Positions 27,173-35,349 of a DNA stretch of 64,000 nucleotides are shown here, piece by piece. A model generated the notes under the pieces. It had not been told where the DNA came from. It made no database searches and saw nothing but the letters and a program-made list of their open reading frames with translations. How positions within the stretch are numbered: the stretch's first letter is position 1; each line of letters begins with the position of its first letter. The translations under genes and the position numbers were made by a program. The DNA is from CAWDVK01 sp963805715. Its GTDB lineage: Bacteria; Actinomycetota; Actinomycetes; Streptosporangiales; Streptosporangiaceae. Location: contig CAWDVK010000015.1 in the NCBI GenBank assembly GCA_963805715.1, positions 1 to 64,000 on the forward strand, given 5' to 3'.

Positions 27173-27739
27173 CTAGCTCATATCGCTCATCTCGCCCTGC
27201 ACGCTGCGGTGCCACCCGGAGGTCAGGGCCCACAGGATGAACACGTCGATCGCGATCACCACGATGGCCCAGACGGGGTAGTACGGCAGGTACACGAAGT
27301 TCGCGATCGCGCTGAGTACGACCAGCACGATCCCGACGACCCTGGCCCAGGCCTGGCCCAGGAGCAGGCAGACGCCGACGGCGAACACGATGACGCCGGC
27401 TATCAGGGTGATCCAGCCCCACCCGTGAATGGTGTAGCGGAAGGCGTAGTTGACCTGCGCCGTGTAGAAGCCCGACCGGATGATCGCGGCCAGCCCGGCG
27501 AAGAAGTCGAGCAGGCCGGCCAGGACCATCAGGATGCCGGCCAGGTAGACGCCGGTCGTCGCCGCCCCGCTGGGACGCCCCGTGCCCGCGTAGCTGGCCG
27601 TCGAGGACTGCCGGTAGCCCGTATCCGCCGGGCTGGATGCCTGCCGAGGCGCGCTGGTTCCGGTCCGCGCACTGGTTGCCGCGGTGGCGTCGTCCTGCGT
27701 GGTTTCGTACCCTGTGGATCTCTCCTGCGGACTGTTCAT
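27173..27739 (-). CDS. DUF7144-type four-helix membrane protein
   Basis: A 188-residue protein with a 60-residue Ser/Thr/Ala-rich hydrophilic N-terminus and four transmembrane segments at about 64-88, 110-132, 136-155 and 158-180. The layout and motifs such as GVYLAGILMVLAGLLDFFAG and YPVWAIVVIAIDVFILWAL fit the DUF7144 family common in actinomycetes. No function is established. AAGGGGG lies about nine bases before the ATG. It is followed by no gene on its strand and is preceded 157 bases upstream by an HdeD-like gene in the same direction, so the two may respond together. Confidence 0.8.
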   Translation of the reverse strand: MNSPQERSTGYETTQDDATAATSARTGTSAPRQASSPADTGYRQSSTASYAGTGRPSGAATTGVYLAGILMVLAGLLDFFAGLAAIIRSGFYTAQVNYAFRYTIHGWGWITLIAGVIVFAVGVCLLLGQAWARVVGIVLVVLSAIANFVYLPYYPVWAIVVIAIDVFILWALTSGWHRSVQGEMSDMS

Positions 27740-27896
27740 CGAAGAGCCCCCTTCTCACCTGGCCGACGGCGAGGCAAGACGCCCCGCCGGGCGGTACCGC
27801 CAGCCCGTTTTCCCCCGTCTGGCGGTGGCACTGCCGGTCATGCCCACCGGGTCCGCCGGGAAACGGCCGGCGGCCGCCCGGCTATCCGGCCGCCAG

Positions 27897-28616
27897 CTAT
27901 GCGGCCGCCAGCCCGGCCTGCCCGGCGCTGGCCGACTTCGCGCGGCGGAGCTGGAATGCCATCGCCGCGAGCATGATGCCGTAGAAGACCAGCCATATGC
28001 CCAGCACGATGGCCAGCACGAGAACCGTGATGGCCGGCCAGAACACCGTGATCAGCCCCGCGCCGAGGGCGAAGACCCCGGTGACCGCCAGCAGGCCCCG
28101 TCCTGGCATCGTGCCCATCGATGCGGCCACGGCGATATCGGTGATGCCCTGGATGATCCAGAAGACGCCGACCACGAAGGCGACGACCAGCAGCGTCAGC
28201 GCGTGGTGCCGCAGGCAGTAGAGCCCGACGACGATGGCCAGCAGCCCGAGGATGACATTGCCGACCCGCATGGCGCTGCTGTCGGAGTGATCGGTGAAGC
28301 CGTCCCAGAGCCGCCGCAGGCCGGCCACCACCAGCGCGGCGCCGATCAGGATGGCGATCACGGTCAGGCTCACGTTCGGCCAGACCAGCAGCATCACGCC
28401 GACGGCCAGGAACACCACGGCCGCGGCCGCCGCGACGATCCACAGCCTGCCGTCTGAGCGCCCTGCCATCGGCATGAAGGGATTGACGGCGCCCGCCGCC
28501 CGGCCCGGCTGCCTGCCCGCGCGACTGTCCTGCGGTGAAACCACTGCCTGGCCCGGTGCGCGACTCTGCTGCGTCGCGGCCGCCGGGTCAGCCGGATTCA
28601 TCTGCGGTTCGGTCAT
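27897..28616 (-). CDS. HdeD-like (DUF308) acid-stress membrane protein
   Basis: A 239-residue protein with a 55-residue hydrophilic N-terminus and six transmembrane segments arranged as three DUF308 pairs, for example GVMLLVWPNVSLTVIAILIG, GLLAIVVGLYCLRHHALTLL and GLITVFWPAITVLVLAIVLG. HdeD proteins aid acid resistance in enterobacteria; in actinomycetes the role is unclear. An excellent AGGAGG lies five bases before the ATG at 28616, which rules out the longer upstream frame. The gene is divergent from tig across 326 bases. Confidence 0.85.
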   Translation of the reverse strand: MTEPQMNPADPAAATQQSRAPGQAVVSPQDSRAGRQPGRAAGAVNPFMPMAGRSDGRLWIVAAAAAVVFLAVGVMLLVWPNVSLTVIAILIGAALVVAGLRRLWDGFTDHSDSSAMRVGNVILGLLAIVVGLYCLRHHALTLLVVAFVVGVFWIIQGITDIAVAASMGTMPGRGLLAVTGVFALGAGLITVFWPAITVLVLAIVLGIWLVFYGIMLAAMAFQLRRAKSASAGQAGLAAA

Positions 28617-28942
28617 ATCGGCCTCCTGAAGCTCGACCGTGTGCCTGCCCGCGCCGTCGCGGCGCGACGATAGCCGCGCCCGGAGCGAGCCTGCCCGCCC
28701 GCGGTGCTGGTTGCGTCCTGAATCCATCGTCCGGCCGGCTTCTTCGCGTGATCATCACCCGCGCCGGGTGAACATCCGCGGCCTGCCCTAGACTTGGCGC
28801 CCGTAGCCGTCTGTGACCGCCATGCCCGGGCCGCGCAACTGGCCTGTGAAAGTCGTCCGCCCGCTCCGCGAGCGCGGTCGTCTGTCCACAGTCAGCAGCT
28901 GACGCCAGCCTGGGCGGGGATCTGCCAGGAGTGAACCCCGCC
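28617..28942. other. 326-base divergent intergenic region (HdeD gene / tig)
   Basis: No gene is seen. TAGACT at 28789-28794 on the plus strand fits a -10 box that would give tig a leader of about 145 bases; no -35 is convincing. No tRNA is present here, although tRNAs often precede tig in actinomycetes. Confidence 0.4.
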
Positions 28943-30519
28943 ATGAAGACCGACGTCGAAGAACTCAGCCCGACCAGGGTCAAGCTGACCATCGAGGTTC
29001 CGTTCGAGGAGCTCAAGCCCAATCTCGATACCGCCTACCGGGAGGTGGCGCGCCAGGTCCGGATCCCGGGCTTCCGGCCCGGCCGGGTCCCGCCGCGGAT
29101 AATCGACCAGCGGATCGGCCGCGGCGCCGTGCTGGAGCAGGCGGTCAACGAGGCCGTGCCGCAGCTATACGGCAAGGCGCTGGCCGAGCACGAGGTGGTC
29201 GCCCTCGGCCAGCCTGACCTGGAGATCCTCCGGCTGGACGACGGCCAGGAGCTGGCCTTCACGGCCGAGGTCGACATCCGGCCGAGCTTCGAGCTGCCCA
29301 GCCTGGACAGCCTCAGCGTGACCGTCGAGGACGCCGAGGTCGGCCCGGACCAGGTCGAGGAGTACCTGGGCTCGCTGCGGGAGCGGTTCGCCTCGCTCAG
29401 GGGGGTCGAGCGCCCGGTCGAAGACGGCGACTTCGTCTCCATCGACCTCGCCGCGTCGGTGGACGGCGAGCCCGTCGAGGACGCGCAGGCGACCGGCATC
29501 TCCTACGAGGTCGGCAGCGGGAACATGCTGGACGGGCTGGACGAGGCGCTGGCCGGGATGTCGGCGGGTGAGTCCAAGACGTTCGCCGCCGAGCTCGCGG
29601 GCGGCGCGCTGGCGGGCGCCACGGCGGACGTGCAGGTCACCGTCAGCAGCGTCAAGGTCAGGGAGCTGCCGGAGCTCGATGATGAGTTCGCCCAGTCGGC
29701 GAGCGAGTTCGACACCGTCGGCGAGCTGCGGGCCGCCACCCGCAGGCAGCTCGAGGCGATGCGCCGGGTCGGCCAGGCCAGCCAGGCCAGGGAGCGGGCC
29801 CTGGACGCGCTGCTGGAGCAGGTGGACATCCCGCTCCCGGAGCGGATCATCGAGGCGGAGATCGGGCATCGCCGGGAGTCGCTGAGTGACCGGCTGCAGC
29901 GGTCCGGCCTGGAGCTGGCCAGCTACCTGGACAACTCGGGCATGAGCGAGGCCGACCTGGAGGCCGAGTTCGACCGGGATGCCCGCCGGGCGGTGAAGGC
30001 CGGATTCATCCTGGACAAGCTGGCCGTCCAGGAGGAGCTGGGCGTCGAGCCTGCCGACCTGAACAGCTACGTCACCGAGCAGGCCTACCGGATGGGCGTC
30101 GCGCCGGACCAGCTGGCCCGCCAGCTCACCGATCAGGGCCAGCTCAGCGCCGTCGTGGCCGACGTGCTCCGGTCCAAGGCACTCACGCTGATCGCCGAGC
30201 GCGCCACGGTCAAGGATGAGACGGGACGCACGGTCGACGTGCACGCGGCACTCGCGGCGGCGGAAGACGAGGCGGCCGGGGACCAGGCGGCCGAAGACGA
30301 GGCGGCCGAAGACGAGGCGGCGGAAGACGAGGCGGCGGAAGACGAGGCGGCGGGGACGAGGCGGCCGAAGACGAGGCAGCCGGGGACCAGGCAGCCGCCG
30401 GCGAGGGCGCTGCCGCCGAGGCCGGGCCGGAGAGCTCGGCCAGGGCGCAGGACGCGGCGGATGCCGGCGATGCGGCAGCCGGTACCGAGAGCAGCACCGA
30501 GGATGGTTCGGACGAGTAA
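28943..30519 (+). CDS. tig: trigger factor, frameshifted in the acidic tail
   Basis: A ribosome-bound chaperone and prolyl isomerase. The N-terminal ribosome-docking domain carries GFRPGRVP near residue 40; the FKBP-like domain and the helical C-terminal domain follow. The tail from about residue 440 is an acidic repeat (EDEAA). At about 30350 the frame changes to Arg/Pro-rich sequence and then stays open right through into clpP. In the other frame the acidic tail continues (DEAAEDEAAGDQAAAGEG...) to a TAA at 30517-30519. One missing G in a run of four restores a protein of about 525 residues. The ATG at 28943 (MKTDVEELSPTRVKL) is the usual family start; a GTG four codons earlier is possible. 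Confidence 0.92.
30264..30392 (+). repeat. 15-bp tandem repeats encoding the trigger factor acidic tail
   Basis: About eight copies of a GACGAGGCGGCCGAA-type unit with C/G changes at one position. The repeat is where the reading frame is lost, consistent with slippage in either the cell or the sequencing. Confidence 0.85.
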
Positions 30520-30545
30520 CCGGCGCTGCGCCGGGAATGAGCCGG

Positions 30546-30572
30546 GGGCCGGCCGACACGACAGGCCGGCCC
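30546..30572. terminator. hairpin after tig
   Basis: GGGCCGGCC and GGCCGGCCC form a nine-base stem with a nine-base loop, 27 bases past the restored tig stop. It has no U-tract; it could terminate or attenuate before clpP. Confidence 0.45.
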
Positions 30573-30781
30573 GCCGTCCGGGCGCGGCCGGGACCGCCGC
30601 GGGGCGCCTCGCGACGGGCCGGCGCGGTCCGGCGGCGATGCCAGCCGGCGGCTCCGGCCGCGGTCCGCCGGCCCCCTGCGCCCAGAGCGAACAGCAGGGA
30701 GCAGCGGACTTTGCGGCTACCGCTCCGGGTTATGGTCACAGTCAACGACAACGGCGTGCAGCGACAAGCGAGGAGCGAACT

Positions 30782-31435
30782 GTGGTGACGACGCCACCCG
30801 ATGACGGCCACCAGCTGGCGCGGATTCTCGCGCGGGGCAACGGGGAGGCCCAGGCCATGATGCTGGGCGACCAGCTGTTCCAGCGGCTGCTGCGGCACCG
30901 GATCATCTTCCTCGGCCAGCAGGTCGACGATGAGCTCGCGAACCGGATCTGCGCCGAGCTGATCCTGCTCGCGGCGGAGGACAGCAAGCGCGACATCAGC
31001 GTGTACATCAACTCGCCCGGCGGCTCGGTCTACGCGGGCCTGGCCATCTATGACGTGATGCAGTTCGTCCCGAACGACGTGGCCACCTACGCGATGGGCA
31101 TGGCGGCTTCCATGGGGCAGTTCCTGCTCTGCGCCGGCGCGCAGGGCAAGCGCTACGCGATGCCGCACGCGGCGATCCTGATGCACCAGCCGCACGGCGG
31201 GATCGGCGGCACGGCCACCGACATCCGGATCCAGGCGGAGCATAGCCTGTACCTCAAGCGGGTCCTGGCCGAGCGGACGGCCCTGCACACCGGCCAGACC
31301 GTCGAGCAGATCGAGCTGGACTCCGACCGGGACCGCTGGTTCACCGCGGAGGAGGCCAAGGACTACGGATTCGTCGACCACGTCGTTCGCAGCGTGAACG
31401 AGGTAGCGGCGGAAGTACTGGGCACAGGCTCGTGA
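30782..31435 (+). CDS. clpP: ATP-dependent Clp protease proteolytic subunit (first copy)
   Basis: A 217-residue serine protease subunit. The catalytic Ser is in GMAASMGQ, the His in ILMHQPHGG, and the Asp lies near QIELDSDRDRWF. The GTG at 30782 follows AGGAG by six bases; the open frame that joins it to tig is accidental, caused by the tig frameshift. A possible promoter has TATGGT at 30731-30736. Translation is coupled to the second clpP by a GTGA overlap. In actinobacteria two different ClpP rings form one hetero-tetradecamer. Confidence 0.95.
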   Translation: MVTTPPDDGHQLARILARGNGEAQAMMLGDQLFQRLLRHRIIFLGQQVDDELANRICAELILLAAEDSKRDISVYINSPGGSVYAGLAIYDVMQFVPNDVATYAMGMAASMGQFLLCAGAQGKRYAMPHAAILMHQPHGGIGGTATDIRIQAEHSLYLKRVLAERTALHTGQTVEQIELDSDRDRWFTAEEAKDYGFVDHVVRSVNEVAAEVLGTGS

Positions 31436-32118
31436 GCAGGCAAGCGGGACCAGAGGAGACGAAGTTGAGCGCGGGTAACGGAAGGCTGGCTCATCCGGCC
31501 GAGGCACGGTACGTGCTGCCGTCCTTCGTGGAGCGGACCTCGTACGGGGTCAAGGAGATGAACCCGTACAACAAGCTCTTCGAGGAGCGGATCATTTTCC
31601 TCGGCGTGCAGGTCGATGACGCGTCGGCCAATGACATCATGGCGCAGCTGATCACGCTGGAATCGATCGACCCGGACCGGGACATCCTGATGTACATCAA
31701 CTCGCCCGGCGGGTCGATGACCTCCATGATGGCCATTTACGACACCATGCAGTACATACAGCCGGAAATCCAGACTTTCTGCCTGGGGCAGGCGGCATCG
31801 GCCGCGGCAGTGCTGCTGGCCGCCGGCAGCAAGGGCAAGCGGATGGCGCTGCCCAACTCGCGGATCCTGATCCACCAGCCCGCCGTGGAGAGCGGCTACG
31901 GGCAGTCCAGCGACCTGGAGATCCAGGCGCGGGAGATCCTGCGCATGCGGCAGGCGATGGAGCAGATCCTGGCCAATCACACCGGCCAGGACGAGGAGCG
32001 GATCCGCCGGGACATCGAGCGGGACAAGTTCTTCACCGCCCAGGAGGCCAAGGAATATGGCCTGGTCGATGAAGTTCTGACGATGCTGAAGCGCAAGCCC
32101 GAGGTAGTGTCTTCTTAG
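31432..32118 (+). CDS. clpP: ATP-dependent Clp protease proteolytic subunit (second copy)
   Basis: A 228-residue paralogue of the first ClpP. The catalytic Ser lies in GQAASAAAV and the His in ILIHQPAVE, with SPGGSMTSMMAIYDTMQ typical of the actinobacterial second ring. The GTG at 31432 overlaps the previous stop. A TTG at 31465 with GGAG six bases upstream is a good alternative that would remove 11 residues. Together with ClpX it degrades tagged and regulatory proteins in the cytosol. Confidence 0.95.
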   Translation: MSRQAGPEETKLSAGNGRLAHPAEARYVLPSFVERTSYGVKEMNPYNKLFEERIIFLGVQVDDASANDIMAQLITLESIDPDRDILMYINSPGGSMTSMMAIYDTMQYIQPEIQTFCLGQAASAAAVLLAAGSKGKRMALPNSRILIHQPAVESGYGQSSDLEIQAREILRMRQAMEQILANHTGQDEERIRRDIERDKFFTAQEAKEYGLVDEVLTMLKRKPEVVSS

Positions 32119-32313
32119 GCAGCTTTACGCCGCTGGGGCCGACGCGCCGGCCGCATGCATCCTTTGCGGCCCCAACCACGGCCACGGAGGCGGTACCGTC
32201 TAGGTCGCGGTACGTTCTAGGTTCACGGGCGAGACAGCTCACAGGTAGGCGCCCGCTGCGGGTCGGCCGGAGATTCGGCCGCACGTCGGCGGCCCAGGCA
32301 AAGGAGTATCTGG

Positions 32314-33585
32314 GTGGCACGCATCGGTGACGGCGGTGACTTGCTGAAGTGCTCCTTCTGCGGGAAGAGCCAGAAACAGGTCAAGAAGCTCATCGCTGGC
32401 CCTGGCGTGTACATCTGCGATGAGTGCATCGACCTGTGCAACGAGATCATCGAGGAAGAGCTCGCTGAGCCGGCCGAGCTGAAGTGGGATAGCCTGCCGA
32501 AGCCGCGCGAGATCTACGAATTCCTCGACTCGTACGTGATCGGCCAGGAGAAGGCCAAGAAGGGCCTGTCTGTCGCGGTCTATAACCATTACAAGCGCAT
32601 CCAGTCCGGCGGCGAGCGCGGCGAGGACGGCGTTGAGCTGGCCAAGTCGAACATCCTGCTGCTCGGGCCGACCGGGTCGGGCAAGACGCTGCTCGCGCAG
32701 ACGCTCGCCCGGCTGCTGAACGTGCCGTTCGCCATCGCGGACGCCACCGCGCTGACCGAGGCCGGGTACGTCGGCGAGGACGTCGAGAACATCCTGCTCA
32801 AGCTGATCCAGGCGGCGGACTACAACGTCAAGAAGGCCGAGACCGGCATCATCTACATCGACGAGATCGACAAGATCGCCCGCAAGAGCGAGAACCCGTC
32901 GATCACCCGCGATGTGTCCGGCGAGGGCGTCCAGCAGGCGCTGCTGAAGATCCTGGAGGGGACGACGGCCTCCGTGCCGCCGCAGGGCGGCCGCAAGCAC
33001 CCGCACCAGGAGTTCATCCAGATCGACACCACGAACGTCCTGTTCATCTGCGGCGGGGCGTTCGCCGGGCTGGAGAAGATCATCGAGCACCGGGTGGGCC
33101 GCAGCGGCATGGGCTTCGGCGCGGTGCTGCGGGTCAAGACCGACAAGGTCACCGCTGACCCGTTCGCCGACGTGATGCCGGAGGACCTGCTGAAGTTCGG
33201 CATGATCCCCGAGTTCGTCGGGCGGCTGCCGGTCATCACCAGCGTGCACAACCTGGACCGCGAGGCACTGATCCAGATCCTGACCGAGCCGCGCAACGCC
33301 CTGGTCCGGCAGTACCGGCGGCTGTTCGAGCTGGACGGCGTGGACCTGGAATTCACCGACGACGCCCTCGAGGCCGTCGCCGACCAGGCCATCCTGCGCG
33401 GCACCGGGGCGCGCGGGCTGCGCGCCATCCTGGAGGAAGTGCTGCTGTCGGTGATGTACGAGGTGCCGAGCCGCAAGGACGTCGAGCGCGTGGTGATCAC
33501 CGCCGAGTCGGTGCTGCAGAACGTTAACCCGACGCTGGTGCCGCGGGACGTGGCCCGGCGCACGCCGCGGGAGAAGTCAGCCTGA
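32314..33585 (+). CDS. clpX: ATP-dependent Clp protease ATP-binding subunit ClpX
   Basis: A 423-residue AAA+ unfoldase. The N-terminal zinc finger has Cys13, Cys16, Cys35 and Cys38. Walker A is GPTGSGKT, Walker B is IIYIDEIDKIAR, and the pore-loop region GYVGEDVE is intact. GTG start with AAAGGAG eight bases upstream. It is separated from the clpP pair by 195 bases and so probably has its own promoter. The order tig-clpP-clpP-clpX is standard. Confidence 0.97.
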   Translation: MARIGDGGDLLKCSFCGKSQKQVKKLIAGPGVYICDECIDLCNEIIEEELAEPAELKWDSLPKPREIYEFLDSYVIGQEKAKKGLSVAVYNHYKRIQSGGERGEDGVELAKSNILLLGPTGSGKTLLAQTLARLLNVPFAIADATALTEAGYVGEDVENILLKLIQAADYNVKKAETGIIYIDEIDKIARKSENPSITRDVSGEGVQQALLKILEGTTASVPPQGGRKHPHQEFIQIDTTNVLFICGGAFAGLEKIIEHRVGRSGMGFGAVLRVKTDKVTADPFADVMPEDLLKFGMIPEFVGRLPVITSVHNLDREALIQILTEPRNALVRQYRRLFELDGVDLEFTDDALEAVADQAILRGTGARGLRAILEEVLLSVMYEVPSRKDVERVVITAESVLQNVNPTLVPRDVARRTPREKSA

Positions 33586-33660
33586 CCGGGCCCGGCCCGG
33601 CCTGACCGGCCCGAGCGCGCTCCCCGGCCAGCCCCGGCGCGCGCGGCGCGGCCGGCGGCG

Positions 33661-34392
33661 TCAGGCCAGCAGGCCGTTCTGCACGACGAGGACACGGTCA
33701 GCGGCCTCCGTCAGCATCTTGTCGTGCGTGGCCACGATCGCGGTGATGCCCTCCGCGTGCACGATGCTGCGCAGCAGCGTCATGATCTGCGTCGCGGACC
33801 GGGAGTCCAGCTGGCCGGTGGGCTCATCGGCCAGCAGCACGCTGGCGTTGCTGGCCAGCGCCCGGGCCAGGGCGACGCGCTGCTGCTCCCCGCCGGACAG
33901 CTCGGCCGGGCGCTGCTGCGCGCGGTCTTCCAGGCCGACGAGCCGCAGCAGGTCACGGGCGCGCCGCTCGCGCTGCGCGGCGGGCACCCTGGACAGCCGC
34001 ATGGGCACGCCCACGTTCTCCGCGGCGGACAGCATGGGCAGCAGCGCGAAGGACTGGAAGACGAGCGTGACCGTCTCCCGGCGCAGCTGCAGCGTCTCCT
34101 CCCGGCTCAGCGCCGTCACCTCCTGCCCGGCGACCCAGATGCTGCCACTGGTCGGCCGGTCCAGGCCGGCGATCGAGTTGAGCAGCGTGGTCTTGCCCGA
34201 CCCCGACCGGCCGCGGATGGCCAGCAGCTGGCCCCGGGGCACGGTGAAGGAGATGCCGCGCAGCGCATGCACGGCGCTGGCGCCGTGGCCGAACGTCCGG
34301 GTCAGCGAGTCGACGCTGACGATGGCCTCGCCTGCCGCCGCCTGGCTGCCGCCGCGGGGCGCCTGGCGGGTAGCGTGCCGTCCGCCCGTCAC
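33661..34392 (-). CDS. ABC transporter ATP-binding protein (LolD/MacB type)
   Basis: A 243-residue ATPase. Walker A GRSGSGKTT, the Q-loop LVFQSFALLPMLSAAENV, signature LSGGEQQRVALARAL, Walker B VLLADEPTGQLD, and the switch His in VATHDK. This subfamily pairs with FtsX/MacB-like permeases that act mechanically on periplasmic or envelope substrates. It begins with GTG inside the stop of the upstream ATPase gene and is the last gene of a four-gene operon. It is convergent with clpX. The substrate is unknown. Confidence 0.9.
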   Translation of the reverse strand: MTGGRHATRQAPRGGSQAAAGEAIVSVDSLTRTFGHGASAVHALRGISFTVPRGQLLAIRGRSGSGKTTLLNSIAGLDRPTSGSIWVAGQEVTALSREETLQLRRETVTLVFQSFALLPMLSAAENVGVPMRLSRVPAAQRERRARDLLRLVGLEDRAQQRPAELSGGEQQRVALARALASNASVLLADEPTGQLDSRSATQIMTLLRSIVHAEGITAIVATHDKMLTEAADRVLVVQNGLLA

Positions 34393-35347
34393 GGCCTGGG
34401 CTCCGGGTCCTGCCGGTCGTGGCCCGGCCAGACTCCGACATGGTCGGGTTCCAGGGCCAGCCGCACCCGGTCCCGCAGGCCGAGGGCGCCGATGTACTCG
34501 CCCGGCAGCTGGAGCCGGCCCGGTCCAGGACCGAGTACTCCTGTGCCACTTCCGCCTCGCGCCCTTCCTCGTCGGTCTCTGTCCGGCGCAGCACCTCGGT
34601 GCTGATCCGGCCGTCCCTGATCGCGATGGTCCGGCGGACGTGCTCGGACACCATGTCGTCGTGCGTGACGATCAGCACCGTCACGCCGAGCTCGGCGTTC
34701 GCCGTGCGCAGGGCGGCGAAGACGCCCTCGGCCGTCTCGCTGTCGAGCTCGCCGGTCGGCTCGTCGGCCAGCAGCACCTGAGGCTGGTTGGCGAGCGCGA
34801 CCGCTACCGCGACCCGCTGCTGCTGGCCGCCGGACAGCTCGGCCACGATCCGGCCGGCGCACTCGCCGAGCCCGAGCAGGTCGAGCAGCTCGGCCGGCTT
34901 GCTCCGGCGTGCGGCCCGGGCGGCGCCCGCCAGGCTCATCGGCAGGGCTATGTTCTCAGCCGCGGTCAGGTGCGACAGCAGGTTCCGGCTGGTCTGCTGC
35001 CAGAGGAAGCCGACCGTGCGGCGCCGGTACTGCAGCCGCTCCCGCGCCCCCATGGTCAGCAGGTCACGGCCCGCCACGCTGGCCAGCCCGCCGGTCGGCC
35101 GGTCCAGCGCGGCCAGGATGTTCAGCAGCGTCGACTTGCCGCTCCCGGACGCGCCGACCAGCGCGGTGAGCTCGCCCGCCTGCACCTGCAGGTCCAGGCC
35201 CTGCAGGGCCTGGGTCTCGACGCCGCTGACGGAGAAGATCCGGACCAGCCGGTCACAGTAGATCATCGCGGTATCGGCCAGCCCGGCCGGGGCGGGGCCG
35301 GCGGCCGTGGCCCGGCTCGCCGCGATCAGGTCATCGATGGCTGACAT
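34389..35347 (-). CDS. ABC ATPase with AbrB-like C-terminal tail, frameshifted
   Basis: The ATPase domain (Walker A GASGSGKST, signature LSGGQQQRVAVAVAL, Walker B VLLADEPTGELD) is complete in the frame from 35347. After EYSVLDRAG, at about 34524, the original frame turns into a run of Ser/Arg/Pro, while the next frame gives LQLPGEYIGALGLRDRVRL and ends at 34389 exactly where the next gene starts. One missing base (or four, as a lost CCGG copy) restores about 319 residues. The tail looks like a SpoVT/AbrB-type swapped-hairpin, which I know from some actinobacterial ATPases of this class. The start lies two bases after the permease stop. Confidence 0.85.
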
Positions 35348-35349
35348 GC

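Noticed and set aside
30700..30740. ClgR-type operator before clpP
   Set aside because: GCGGCTACCGC is a short inverted repeat but does not fit the longer ClgR consensus I recall well enough to call.
28931..31435. A single tig-clpP fusion protein
   Set aside because: The junction sequence is Arg/Pro noise; the tig acidic tail continues in another frame to a stop at 30519, and clpP has its own strong ribosome-binding site.
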